Assembly (NCBI GenBank): GCA_964429355.1
Contig: CAYSCH010000022.1
Coordinates: forward strand, 1-45,560
Direction of reading: 5' to 3'
From: JAAYAY01 sp964429355
Lineage (GTDB): Bacteria; Planctomycetota; Planctomycetia; Pirellulales; Thermoguttaceae
Length of the DNA stretch: 45,560 nt
Part shown: positions 25,784-34,323 of the stretch, one piece after another
How the letters are laid out: each line of letters starts with the position of its first letter
Position numbering within the stretch: the stretch's first letter is position 1
Translations under genes and position numbers: made by a program
Notes under the pieces: model-generated
What the model was told of the DNA's origin: nothing
Seen by the model: only the letters and a program-made list of their open reading frames with translations
Databases searched by the model: none

Positions 25784-26722
25784 TCACACATCCATCACGC
25801 GAACGCCGTGCCGCAGAGCGCCGAGCTTGTCTTCCCAGGTGGGTATGAACTCCTGGGCTACATACCCCTTGTAGCCCGCTTCCAGAAGGGCTCGCAGCAC
25901 GGCAGGGTAGTTGACCTCCTGGGTGTCGTCCATCTCGCAGCGTCCCGGCACGCCCGCCGTGTGGACATGGCCGATGTAGTTGATGTGCTCACGGATACGC
26001 CGGATGACGTCGCCGTTCATGATCTGGACATGGTAGACATCGAACAGCAGCTTCATCCGCGGCGAATCGACCCGCTTGATCAGGTCGATGCAGTGTTCGA
26101 CATCGTCTCCGTAATAGCCCGGATGCCCTTTCATCGGATGGGAATCGTCGCGCGAATTGAGGTGTTCGAGACAGAGATTCACGCCCTTCTCTTCGGCCAA
26201 CGGGGCGACTTCCTTCCAGACGTCAACGCAGTTCTTGTCAGCCTGTTCGTCGGAGACGCCGGACTTCCGCATACCCGTGAATGTAATCACATTGGGTGAA
26301 CCTACCTGGGCAGCCAGCCCGATTGCCTTGCGAAGGGAGTCGATACAGAACTGGCGATTGTCGGGGTCAAGCGGACCCTTCTTGAAGCCGTGCCCGCCAC
26401 TCACCAAGGCGATTGCCATGCCCTTTGCGAGGATCTGTGGATAGTACTTTTCGTCGATTCCCTCCATGGCGTGCATACCCAGGCGATGGCAGGCATCGAT
26501 CAGTTCCTCCGACGGAATCGGGGCAAAACACCACGACATGATCGACTGTTTCACCCGGCCGTGCTGAATACGATAATCCTCCGGGGGGATAATCGATTCG
26601 GACTCGGCAGCGTGGCAGCGGGTGGGTCCGCCGGCCGTGGCAACACCGAAACCGACTGCAGCCACAGTACTGCGCACAAATCCACGGCGGGAGACAACCG
26701 GCATCAGGGGAAGCATCGTCAC
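25784..26722 (-). CDS. Tat-exported hydroxypyruvate-isomerase-like TIM-barrel protein
   Basis: A 312-residue protein starting at GTG 26722 after GGAGAGA. The N-terminus is a twin-arginine signal (SRRGFVRSTVAAVGFGVATA). The rest is an AP-endonuclease-2 type TIM barrel with the metal residues expected for hydroxypyruvate isomerases and sugar epimerases: E186 (NLCLEHLN), D228 and H231 (LLFDVYHVQ), H254 (GHVHTAGVPGR) and E291 (AQEFIPT). Export of such an enzyme is characteristic of planctomycetes; the true substrate, probably a keto-sugar or its acid, is unknown. It is 143 bases downstream of the zinc-ribbon gene, on the same strand as that gene and the Gfo/Idh/MocA oxidoreductase. Confidence 0.85.
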   Translation of the reverse strand: MTMLPLMPVVSRRGFVRSTVAAVGFGVATAGGPTRCHAAESESIIPPEDYRIQHGRVKQSIMSWCFAPIPSEELIDACHRLGMHAMEGIDEKYYPQILAKGMAIALVSGGHGFKKGPLDPDNRQFCIDSLRKAIGLAAQVGSPNVITFTGMRKSGVSDEQADKNCVDVWKEVAPLAEEKGVNLCLEHLNSRDDSHPMKGHPGYYGDDVEHCIDLIKRVDSPRMKLLFDVYHVQIMNGDVIRRIREHINYIGHVHTAGVPGRCEMDDTQEVNYPAVLRALLEAGYKGYVAQEFIPTWEDKLGALRHGVRVMDV

Positions 26723-26865
26723 AAGAATCTCTCCAAGAAGGTGGTGGGTCGTCCAGGCAAAGGACTGCGGGCGAGAATCAGTCGCTCACAGGAGCTGTGG
26801 CTGGATTTCGTGCGGTCTGCGTTCTGTTCCGGTGCCGTAAATGGTATTTGATGGAACCACTTGCG

Positions 26866-27321
26866 TCAACGATTGCAGTCAAAACAGTCCTTGGGATTGG
26901 GCTGTTTGAGGACTTCACCGCATGCCGCACATCGGGGGAGGTCGGGACCGTGTTCCGAAAGGACCCGTTGGGTCATGTCGTCCAGGAACCGCAGGCGGCC
27001 TTTCTGGTAGAGCGCCAGGACGGCAGCATCGCCGAGGGCCTCGGCAACCACGGTGGACAGTTCCGCGCGCCGAGCGGGATCGGCCGCCAGGTCGACTCGC
27101 TGCTGAAAGGCGAAGGCGCGGTCGGCGCGACGTTCCGTTTCCGTCATCAGATTTCGGAATTCCCGCAAGATTCTTCGAGTAATCTGCTCGCGATGGCCGG
27201 CCATGTCGCTCCTCGATCGCTGCTCCAGTTCCGATGCGGAATAGGCGGCATAGCGCCGCTCGAGATTCCGCCACCCTGCAGGTAGCGTAAGAGCGGCCTC
27301 AAAAAAGTCAATCGTGATCAC
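26866..27321 (-). CDS. Unrecognised protein with C-terminal zinc ribbon
   Basis: A 151-residue protein if started at GTG 27321 (VITIDFFEAALTLPAGWRNL). An upstream GTG at 27375 would add 18 Arg-rich residues that look non-coding, and neither start has a good ribosome site. The middle is strongly helical and charged (EQITRRILREFRNLMTETER), and the end carries CAACGEVLKQPNPKDCFDC, a four-cysteine zinc ribbon. There is no signal peptide. I do not recognise the family. A role in nucleic-acid or protein binding is typical of such ribbons but is not shown. Confidence 0.55.
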   Translation of the reverse strand: MITIDFFEAALTLPAGWRNLERRYAAYSASELEQRSRSDMAGHREQITRRILREFRNLMTETERRADRAFAFQQRVDLAADPARRAELSTVVAEALGDAAVLALYQKGRLRFLDDMTQRVLSEHGPDLPRCAACGEVLKQPNPKDCFDCNR

Positions 27322-27506
27322 TCGACTCGGAATTCGAACTCGCCGACGGCAATTTGGTCGCTGAAAGGGGGCCACGGAAGCGACAACGGGCCAACACGAC
27401 CACTGGCCGGTCTACCAGTGTGAGGCCGACAGAGCCGAGATGGCGGTGGCCGACACGGTTTGTTTTCCCAAGGATAGGTGCGTTCGCATTCGTCCCAACG
27501 ACACTC

Positions 27507-28742
27507 CTACCCCAGCATCGTCAACGGATTCTTGCGGTTGTTCAAAGGGAATTCGACCCGTTTGCCCAGCCGATGGGATTCGAACACAGCGGCGATCATC
27601 TCGGTGGCGGTGCGGGCAGCATAGATACTCGTCAGAGGCTGGCGATCCTCTTCGATCGCGGCGATCAGGTCGCGAACGGCGAGGATGTTTCCACCGTGCA
27701 GGCCCGTATTGGGAAGCGGTTCCGGCTGGCTGACCCCGGCGCTCGTGACGGGTACCCACGTGACTGCGGAACGCCCCGGAGACCAGGAGGAATCGGCCAG
27801 GTAGTAGATGTCGGGAATATGGCCCGTGTTGAACATCTGGAGAATGCCCTTGGAGCCGTAGATCTGCAAGCCGAAACGGGTGGGATTGCCGCCGCCGTTA
27901 CGGGTCGAATCGAAATAGGCGACCAGTCCACGCTCCAGGCGATACATGGCGTGGACCGAATCGCCTGCCAGGGGCCCAATCCCTTCGGGCCCCTCGTGGA
28001 CATCGGCGGCCGTCACCGGTTGTCCGCTCTGGCTGACCGAGGCGAAACACCATTGGGGTGGACCGGCGAAGTGGTGAATCAGGTTGAACATGTGCGTGCC
28101 GAGCACCCAAAGATCCTCAGCGCCCCCGCGACTGTCTTCCTTGCCACGGGCGCGGATTTCGAGCAGGTCGCCCAAGGCACCGTCGGCAATGAGTTTCTCG
28201 ACCACCGGCAGTTTTTGGCTGTAACGGGTCTGGAAGGCGATCGCCAATTTCGTGCCGTTCTTTTCGCAGGCAGCAACCATTTCGTCGGCTTCCGCCAAGT
28301 CCCGGCACATGGGCTTTTCCATGTAGATGCCCCGGACCTGCGCCTCGGCGGCAGCCACCACCATGTCGCGGTGCTGGTCGAGCCAGCGAGGTGCAACGGC
28401 GACCAGATCGGGTTTGATCTCGGCCAGCATTTCCCGGTAGTTGGCAAAACCTCTCACGTTGCCAAACCGTGCAACCGAACCGGCCAGCCCCTGCGGATCG
28501 GCGTCGGCCACCGCGACGACACGCGTCTCCGGGATCTCCTCCCAAACACGGTCGAGTCCATGCCCATAGTTGCCACGGCCGGTATGGCCGATCACGGCCA
28601 CACGGTATTCTGCAGCCGCCGACTGGCCTGCTCGCAAGGTGGAACCAGCCACCGTCAGAAGAGCGGCAGCGCTGCCTGCCACAAAATCACGGCGTTTGAT
28701 GGACGGCGTTCCTGCCAATCGCGAAGGTAAATCCTTGGCCAT
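27507..28742 (-). CDS. Tat-exported Gfo/Idh/MocA family oxidoreductase
   Basis: A 411-residue NAD(P)-dependent oxidoreductase. ATG 28742 follows GGAGATGAAAGC. A twin-arginine signal (IKRRDFVAGSAAALLTVAGS) is followed by a Rossmann fold (YRVAVIGHTGRGNYG) and the family motif MEKPMCRDLAEAD (K143, in the position of the catalytic EKP lysine). The C-terminal alpha/beta domain has VLGTHMFNLIHHF, where the His residues would face the substrate. Members act on sugars or inositols; with a Tat signal the protein would work in the periplasm with its cofactor bound. It points away from a small zinc-ribbon gene across a 278-base gap. Confidence 0.88.
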   Translation of the reverse strand: MAKDLPSRLAGTPSIKRRDFVAGSAAALLTVAGSTLRAGQSAAAEYRVAVIGHTGRGNYGHGLDRVWEEIPETRVVAVADADPQGLAGSVARFGNVRGFANYREMLAEIKPDLVAVAPRWLDQHRDMVVAAAEAQVRGIYMEKPMCRDLAEADEMVAACEKNGTKLAIAFQTRYSQKLPVVEKLIADGALGDLLEIRARGKEDSRGGAEDLWVLGTHMFNLIHHFAGPPQWCFASVSQSGQPVTAADVHEGPEGIGPLAGDSVHAMYRLERGLVAYFDSTRNGGGNPTRFGLQIYGSKGILQMFNTGHIPDIYYLADSSWSPGRSAVTWVPVTSAGVSQPEPLPNTGLHGGNILAVRDLIAAIEEDRQPLTSIYAARTATEMIAAVFESHRLGKRVEFPLNNRKNPLTMLG

Positions 28743-29020
28743 GCTTTCATCTCCGTGGGTGTCAACTGAGAGATCGAAGACGGCTGTCAGGATAGGGGCT
28801 CACGGATGGGGCTGCAAGGCAGGCGAGAGGCTTCTCGGGCTTGATTTCGACCGGACGCCGGGCGGGGTGGAACCCAGCAACTGCCCAAAGTATTCCGAGT
28901 TTCGGCCCTGGGATTTGCCTGCGTTGAGGCCCGTTTTCCGGTTCTCGTGTCGAACTCAGAGGTGATTTGCCAGCTCCCTCAGATGGGTTAGGTTTTACAG
29001 GATATACTTCAAGTGAAGGT

Positions 29021-29254
29021 ATGTTCGTGGATCCTGTGTCTCCGGATCAAGTGAGTTGCACCATGATTGCCACGTTGCTGCGTTACCGGTGCCCGTTCTG
29101 TTCGCAATCGATTGTCCATATTGCTGGCATGGGCCCGAGTCCGTGTCCGCGATGCCTCCGGATGGTGAGCCTGGAGGAAGCCATGCGGCACCCGCATGTA
29201 CCTGCGTGGATCTGGGGTATCGTGATTGCTTTGGCTGCGTGCCTGCTGGTATGA
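29021..29254 (+). CDS. Tiny zinc-ribbon protein with C-terminal membrane helix
   Basis: About 77 residues from ATG 29021; ATG 29063 would give 63, and neither ribosome site is good. The sequence YRCPFCSQSIVHIAGMGPSP, continuing CPRC, forms a two-CxxC zinc ribbon. VPAWIWGIVIALAACLLV at the end is a membrane helix. This makes a cytoplasmic ribbon with a tail anchor. No family name is known to me. It is convergent with the last gene of the exopolysaccharide cluster, 60 bases away. Confidence 0.5.
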   Translation: MFVDPVSPDQVSCTMIATLLRYRCPFCSQSIVHIAGMGPSPCPRCLRMVSLEEAMRHPHVPAWIWGIVIALAACLLV

Positions 29255-29314
29255 GAAGGCCTCTCCATGGGACGCTGCCGCAAACAGTTTGCGATACGTC
29301 CCGTTGAGAAGGAG

Positions 29315-30481
29315 TCATCCGGAGTTCGCCGCGCACTCGAGTACGCAATCGCAGATATTGTCGATGTCGCGATTCTGGAGGAGCGGATGGAGGGGTAACG
29401 TGACTTCACGTGTCGCAGCGTTGACGGTGCGTGACAAGTCATTCTCGCGCGGACAGCGGTCTCGGTACTGGCTGAACCGATGGACCGGCGGGTAATGGAC
29501 GCTCGTCTGGATGCCTCGCTGATCCAGCGATTCGCGAAATGCGGTTCTTGCGCTGGCGTGCTCGACGAGGACTGGGAAGATATGGTGGGCACTGTCGTTG
29601 AGTCGATCGCTGAACGGAATAGAGAGGCCGCTTGCTTCGGCCAACCGATTTCGATAGCGGATGACGAGTTCGCGGCGGCGATCGTTCGCAGACGGCAGCT
29701 TCCGGAGTTGAATCATTCCGAGCGCAGCGGTCAATTCGGTACAGCGATAGTTGTAGCCCAGTTGAACCACATCGTAATCGTAAGCTCGGCCTTCCGCTTT
29801 ATCCCAACTGGATTTGGTCATTCCGTGGGAACGTCCGAGGCGAATTCTCTCCGCAATGCGTGAGTCGTCGGTGACGATCATTCCACCTTCGCCGGTCACA
29901 AGATTCTTGTTGGCAAAGAAACTGAAGCAACCGATGTCGCCGATTGTGCCCAGTTTCCGGCCGTCCAGAGGGCTTCCGGGGGAGTGATAGGCGGCGCCGA
30001 TTGCATGGCACGCATCCTCGACGACGGCGAGGTTGTGACGTGCGGCAATCTCCATGATGCGACTCATGTCGGCGGCAAAACCGGCCAGATGCACGACGAT
30101 CACGGCCTTGGTTCGCGGAGTGATCTTGGCCTCGAGGTCATCGCAGGAGAGATTCAGATCGTGGTCGCCCTCGATATCGACGAACACGGGTGTTGCGCCT
30201 TGGTACAGAATGCAGTTGGCGCTAGCGACGAAGGTATAGCTGGGAACGATGACCTCGTCACCAGGGCCGATATCCAGGGCCAGCAGGGCCAGGTGGAGTC
30301 CCGCGGTGCAACTCGACAGGGCTAGAGCGTGCTTCGAGCCGAATTGACGGGCGAATTCCGCCTCGAACTCCGCGGTTCTTGGTCCCAGCGACAACCACTT
30401 GCTGCGGACCACGCCGGCCACCGCCTGCGCCTCTTCCTCGCCCATATCCACGTCGGACAACTGGTACTTACGATCGTTCAC
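29315..30481 (-). CDS. DegT/DnrJ/EryC1/StrS sugar aminotransferase
   Basis: A 388-residue PLP-dependent enzyme starting at GTG 30481, eight bases after AAGGA. The fold-type I features are visible: SSCTAGLHLALLALDIGPGD, VEDACHAIG (Asp to the pyridine nitrogen) and FFANKNLVTGEGG with K192 as Schiff-base lysine. VHYPPVHRF near the end is typical of sugar aminotransferases. It would place an amino group on a nucleotide-linked keto sugar for the polysaccharide. It is the last gene of the cluster, 26 bases after the epimerase stop. A partner that makes the keto sugar is not obvious in the window. Confidence 0.92.
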   Translation of the reverse strand: MNDRKYQLSDVDMGEEEAQAVAGVVRSKWLSLGPRTAEFEAEFARQFGSKHALALSSCTAGLHLALLALDIGPGDEVIVPSYTFVASANCILYQGATPVFVDIEGDHDLNLSCDDLEAKITPRTKAVIVVHLAGFAADMSRIMEIAARHNLAVVEDACHAIGAAYHSPGSPLDGRKLGTIGDIGCFSFFANKNLVTGEGGMIVTDDSRIAERIRLGRSHGMTKSSWDKAEGRAYDYDVVQLGYNYRCTELTAALGMIQLRKLPSANDRRRELVIRYRNRLAEASGLSIPFSDRLNDSAHHIFPVLVEHASARTAFRESLDQRGIQTSVHYPPVHRFSQYRDRCPRENDLSRTVNAATREVTLPLHPLLQNRDIDNICDCVLECAANSG

Positions 30482-30507
30482 GCGCCGATTCCTTCGTGAG
30501 CAGGCCG

Positions 30508-31470
30508 TCAATTGTAGTATTGGGGCGCTGAAGGGTCGGGCCATACGCCGGCAACCAGCGCTTGATGCAGTTCACGGATGCCGTCGTCGATAGTCCATTC
30601 CGTCTGAAAGCCCAAGTGCCGGCGGATCTTGGAGAAATCAACGCGGTAGCTGCGAGGATCCGTGTCTCGTTTCACGTACTCCAGTTGAGTGCCCGGCACG
30701 AGCCGCTGGACGCACTCCGCCAGATCGATCTTGCGCACATTGGCTTCGTTGCCGCCGACATTGAACACATTGCCGCACACAATGGCCGGGTCAGCGTCGA
30801 GCACCTCGCAGACAGCGCGGCTGATATCTTCCACGTGGACGAAGGGACGCCAGAACTGCTCTCCGAACACCACGATCTTCTTGTCGCGCACGGCTGCCAG
30901 AGTAAAATCACTCACCATCAGGTCGAACCGCATGCGCGGGGCGATGCCGAAGGCGGTGCTGAATCGGAGGACGGTCGGGACGAATCCCTCGGCTGCCGAT
31001 TTCAGGATCGCGCGTTCCGCCGCCACCTTCGTTTCCGAGTACGTTGAGATCGGTTGCAGGGGGGCGTCTTCCGTGACCAACTGACTCGGATCGGCAGCAC
31101 CGTAGTTGCTGCAAGTACTCGAGAAGACAAACCGCGAAACACCACCCGAGCGAGCGGCATCGAGAACCTTGATCGCTCCATGCAAGTTGGTATCGACGGC
31201 CAGGTCGGGGTTACGGTTACAGGCGGGTTCGCCGACGATGGCGGCAAGCAGGACGAGGGCGTCGTGTCCCGGTACGACGCGCATCAGCAGGCTCTCGTCG
31301 CGAATATCCCCGTGAACCAGGCGGAATCGTTCTCTGCCCTCCAACGCCGCCAAGGAGTCGCGTCCGAACATGAGAAGGTCGAGAACGGTGACGTCGTGTC
31401 CGCGTTCGAGGAGGAGGCGGCAGAGTGTCGAGCCGATATAGCCGGCTCCGCCAATAACGAGCGTTTTCAT
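30508..31470 (-). CDS. NAD-dependent sugar epimerase (extended SDR)
   Basis: A 320-residue extended short-chain dehydrogenase. Its ATG at 31470 overlaps the upstream stop (ATGA) and has GGAG eight bases before it. GGAGYIGS (7-14) binds NAD, and YSETK (Y144, K148) is the catalytic pair. The segment after strand 5 reads SSTCSNYG, without the Asp-Glu pair of 4,6-dehydratases, so an epimerase or reductase is more likely than a dehydratase. Substrate: a UDP-, dTDP- or CDP-sugar for the polysaccharide made by this cluster. The 54-codon open extension upstream is antisense-like and should be ignored. Confidence 0.88.
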   Translation of the reverse strand: MKTLVIGGAGYIGSTLCRLLLERGHDVTVLDLLMFGRDSLAALEGRERFRLVHGDIRDESLLMRVVPGHDALVLLAAIVGEPACNRNPDLAVDTNLHGAIKVLDAARSGGVSRFVFSSTCSNYGAADPSQLVTEDAPLQPISTYSETKVAAERAILKSAAEGFVPTVLRFSTAFGIAPRMRFDLMVSDFTLAAVRDKKIVVFGEQFWRPFVHVEDISRAVCEVLDADPAIVCGNVFNVGGNEANVRKIDLAECVQRLVPGTQLEYVKRDTDPRSYRVDFSKIRRHLGFQTEWTIDDGIRELHQALVAGVWPDPSAPQYYN

Positions 31471-32255
31471 GAAGGGTTCTCCACGGAAGACGCGGATGAG
31501 TCGTATTCCGGCGAGGAATACTGCGGTGGGAGCAAGCTCTCGCGGTCGTTGCTGGGCAAGAACTCGTCGCGCAAGGCTGCGAACCGTTCGGAAGCGCGAG
31601 CGTACTCGGAGGGGCGGCCGATATCGAGCCATTCGCTTTCCGAGACGAAGACCTTGACCAGTCGCTGCTGGCTGACGCTCTGGATAACGAGGGTCGGCAA
31701 GTCCATATACTGACCGGGCTCGACGGAATCGACGATGCTCCGGTTGAACACATACACTCCCATCGAGGCATCGTAGGGCAAGGTGGGTTTCTCGCGATAG
31801 CCGGTAACTCGCATCCGTCCGTCGAACTCAATGATCCCCAGATCGATGGTGGTATTGCAGCGGTGTGTGGCGATCGTCAATTCGGCGTTCGTGTTCAAGT
31901 GATAGCTGTAGAGCCAATCGTAGCGAAGCGTGGTCAGCACGTCGCCGTTCATGACGAGGAAGGTCTCGGGCAGATCCTCCATGAGCGCGAGGGGGCCGAC
32001 CGTGCCGAGGGGTTGCTCCTCACGGGAATAGTCGATGCGGATCCCCCAGCGGCTCCCGTCACCGAAATAGGCCATGAGAAGCTCGGCGAGATGGCCGACG
32101 GCCATGGTGACGTGATCGAAACCGGCCCATTTCAGTTGCCGGATCACGATCTCGAGAATCGGCATATCGCCAACGGGCACGAGCGGGTTGGGAAAGGTGA
32201 TGGTGTAAGGTTCGAGTCGGCGTCCCTTGCCACCAGCGAGGATAACAGCTCTCAT
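31467..32255 (-). CDS. Sugar-1-phosphate nucleotidyltransferase
   Basis: A 262-residue protein. Its ATG at 32255 overlaps the WecG-like stop by four bases; AGGT lies eight bases upstream. MRAVILAGGKGRRLEPYT is the nucleotide-binding signature, and FLVMNGDVL holds the metal-binding Asp. Length and the absence of a C-terminal beta-helix fit a simple NTP_transferase that activates a hexose-1-phosphate or a heptose- or mannose-type sugar. The last 30 residues are Ser-rich and variable. It works just before the epimerase in the gene order. Confidence 0.88.
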   Translation of the reverse strand: MRAVILAGGKGRRLEPYTITFPNPLVPVGDMPILEIVIRQLKWAGFDHVTMAVGHLAELLMAYFGDGSRWGIRIDYSREEQPLGTVGPLALMEDLPETFLVMNGDVLTTLRYDWLYSYHLNTNAELTIATHRCNTTIDLGIIEFDGRMRVTGYREKPTLPYDASMGVYVFNRSIVDSVEPGQYMDLPTLVIQSVSQQRLVKVFVSESEWLDIGRPSEYARASERFAALRDEFLPSNDRESLLPPQYSSPEYDSSASSVENPS

Positions 32256-33124
32256 ATCGACATACCTCGTTTGGCTCCATGGTCTTGCTTGGCCCTTCTC
32301 CAAAGATACCTGACAAACCGCTCGTGCAGCATTTCTCTTGCCAGTTTCGCAAGAAAGACCGTATTGGTCACGAGGTATCTATGCCAGAGACGGCCGGGTT
32401 CGTGGATCAACCGATACACCCATTCTAATCCCCAACGTTGCATCCAGCGGGGAGCCATGCGTTTTACTCCCGCATGGAAATCGAAGGCTGCACCCACGCA
32501 GACTTGCACTGCCCGAATGCGACTGCCATGTTCATAGGCAAAGTGGTCCTGCTTGGGTGCTCCCAGACCCACAAAGACGATTCCCGCGCCACTGTCGTTG
32601 ATGCGTTTGATCGTGTCGTCGGATTCTTCGACCGATAGCGGCCTGAATGGAGGGGATTCGACGCCTGCGATCCTCAGCCCCGGATACTTGGCCTGCAGAT
32701 TGGCCTGGAGCCGTTCGAGCACTTCGGGCGAGCTGCCATAGAGGTACACGGAAACACCGCGAACGGCAGCCTGCTGACACAGACGCAGCATCAGCTCCGG
32801 CCCATAAACTCGATCGCGCAGCCCAGCCCCATGCAGAAGATTCAGTGCCCATCGCACCGGTTGCCCGTCGGGGGCGATCATTTGGAAGGAATTGACTTTC
32901 CTCCGCAGTTCGGGGTCGCTGCTGGCCGTGATCAAGGCGTGAACGGCATGGAGCGACACTTGTGCCGGCAGATGCTGTTCGGCCGCTTGAAGGATGACCT
33001 CAACCGCTTCCTTGTAGTGGGTGGCGCTCACCTGCACGCCAAACACATCCAACTTCGGCGGCCAGACGCCTGGCGGAGCCGGGGTCGAAACGGCGGGGGG
33101 GCATTTCTCGTTATGCAGGGTCAT
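32252..33124 (-). CDS. WecG/TagA/CpsF family glycosyltransferase (GT26)
   Basis: A 290-residue protein starting at ATG 33124, seven bases after GGAG and overlapping the previous stop. The family motifs are clear: APDGQPVRWALN (D86, the candidate base), RVYGPELM, VYLYGSSPEVLE, FVGLGAPKQD and GAAFDFHAG. These enzymes (GT26) add a sugar, often N-acetylmannosaminuronate or N-acetylmannosamine, to an undecaprenyl-linked acceptor on the cytoplasmic face of the membrane. The basic C-terminus (RYLWRRAKQDHGAKRG) fits membrane contact. It is therefore one of the sugar-adding steps after the initiating transferase. Confidence 0.92.
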   Translation of the reverse strand: MTLHNEKCPPAVSTPAPPGVWPPKLDVFGVQVSATHYKEAVEVILQAAEQHLPAQVSLHAVHALITASSDPELRRKVNSFQMIAPDGQPVRWALNLLHGAGLRDRVYGPELMLRLCQQAAVRGVSVYLYGSSPEVLERLQANLQAKYPGLRIAGVESPPFRPLSVEESDDTIKRINDSGAGIVFVGLGAPKQDHFAYEHGSRIRAVQVCVGAAFDFHAGVKRMAPRWMQRWGLEWVYRLIHEPGRLWHRYLVTNTVFLAKLAREMLHERFVRYLWRRAKQDHGAKRGMSI

Positions 33125-34323
33125 GGTGCGGCTCCGGTCCGAGTTGCGTGACGACGGTGCGCACGTTCGATCGCGACTTTGTAGATTCCGGCGAGCGTCG
33201 CGTAGTTCCGCTCGGCCGTGTATTTGGTTTCGTATTCGGCCCTCGCGGCAACTCGCATGGCAGCGAGGGAGTTGCGGTCTCTTACGAGCAAGTTCACGGT
33301 TCTTGCGAGATCCTCCGGGTTTCCCGCCTCGAAGTGCATGCCCGTGCGGCCGTTGTCGATCAGTTCGCTCATGGCACCCAGTCGCGAGGCGACTACCGGA
33401 GTGCCACGCGAAAAGGCTTCCACGATGGTTTTGGGAAAACCCTCGTAGTTGACGGAGGGCACGATCAGGAACATGGCATCTCCCACGATCTGGCGTGTCT
33501 GCTCATCGCTTCTTCCGGGAAGCCATTCCACCTTGGGATTCGCATCTGCCGCAGCTCGGACACGTTCCGCCAAGGGGCCGTTGCCGATCACCTTCAACGG
33601 CAGGGAACGATCGATTCGGTTCCAGGCGTCCAACAGAACATCGACGCCTTTTTCCGGCGACAATCGTCCCAGGTAAGCGGCGTATCCGCCTTGTCCCGGG
33701 CCGGGACCGGGGTCCGGCGAAACGAAGTTCGGCTTCAGTTCAATCTTTTCAAGAGGAAGGCCCGCCGAAACGAGTTTCTGTCGCGAGAATCGAGACAAGG
33801 CAATATAGACGTCCACCGCGTTGGCGTAGGTCTTGAGGACGCGATGGGCAGCGAGCATCGTCGACAGCGTCGCGCTCCCGGCACGACTGCCCCGATAGCA
33901 GGCGTGCCGGATGGACGGCCAGGGAAACAGCTTGCCGGAGCATTCCTCGCAGACTCGACCGTCTCGAAAGAACGTGCCATTCGGGCAGATCATCCGGTAG
34001 TTGTGGAGCGACTGGACGACTGCAGCGCCGCCTCGGCGTGCCGCATAATAGGCAGCCGGGGAGATGAGGGGGACCGTATTGTGGAAGTGCACGATATCCG
34101 CCCGCTCCGACGAGACGAGTGCCCGCAGTTCTGCGGCAGCCTTGCGATTCCAGACGGCTCCCAAGGCCAATCGCAGGCCGCCCTCGCCGCGGATGTCGTT
34201 GCTGTGGCGGGTGAAGCGGACGACTTGATGTCCGTTTTCCAGCAGCAGTCGCTCCTCGTCGGCGAGGGCGCGGTCCTCGCCCCCCGGTTCTCGGTAGAAA
34301 TTGTGGCAGAGGATGATTTTCAC
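33121..34323 (-). CDS. GT4 family glycosyltransferase
   Basis: A 400-residue GT-B enzyme starting at GTG 34323, six bases after GGAGG and overlapping the deacetylase stop (GTGA). The N-terminal domain starts KIILCHNFYREPGGED, and the C-terminal domain has AYLGRLSPEKGVDVLL and the retaining GT4 signature EGFPKTIVEAFSRGTPVVAS (two Glu residues seven apart). A Cys cluster (RVCEEC, with nearby Cys residues) in the middle is seen in a subset of GT4 enzymes. It adds one sugar of the repeat unit; donor and linkage cannot be inferred. Confidence 0.92.
   Translation of the reverse strand: MKIILCHNFYREPGGEDRALADEERLLLENGHQVVRFTRHSNDIRGEGGLRLALGAVWNRKAAAELRALVSSERADIVHFHNTVPLISPAAYYAARRGGAAVVQSLHNYRMICPNGTFFRDGRVCEECSGKLFPWPSIRHACYRGSRAGSATLSTMLAAHRVLKTYANAVDVYIALSRFSRQKLVSAGLPLEKIELKPNFVSPDPGPGPGQGGYAAYLGRLSPEKGVDVLLDAWNRIDRSLPLKVIGNGPLAERVRAAADANPKVEWLPGRSDEQTRQIVGDAMFLIVPSVNYEGFPKTIVEAFSRGTPVVASRLGAMSELIDNGRTGMHFEAGNPEDLARTVNLLVRDRNSLAAMRVAARAEYETKYTAERNYATLAGIYKVAIERAHRRHATRTGAAP

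Noticed and set aside
27401..27420. CACTGG/CCAGTG inverted repeat after the Gfo/Idh/MocA gene
   Set aside because: A six-base stem with an eight-base loop and no T-run is expected by chance at this length.
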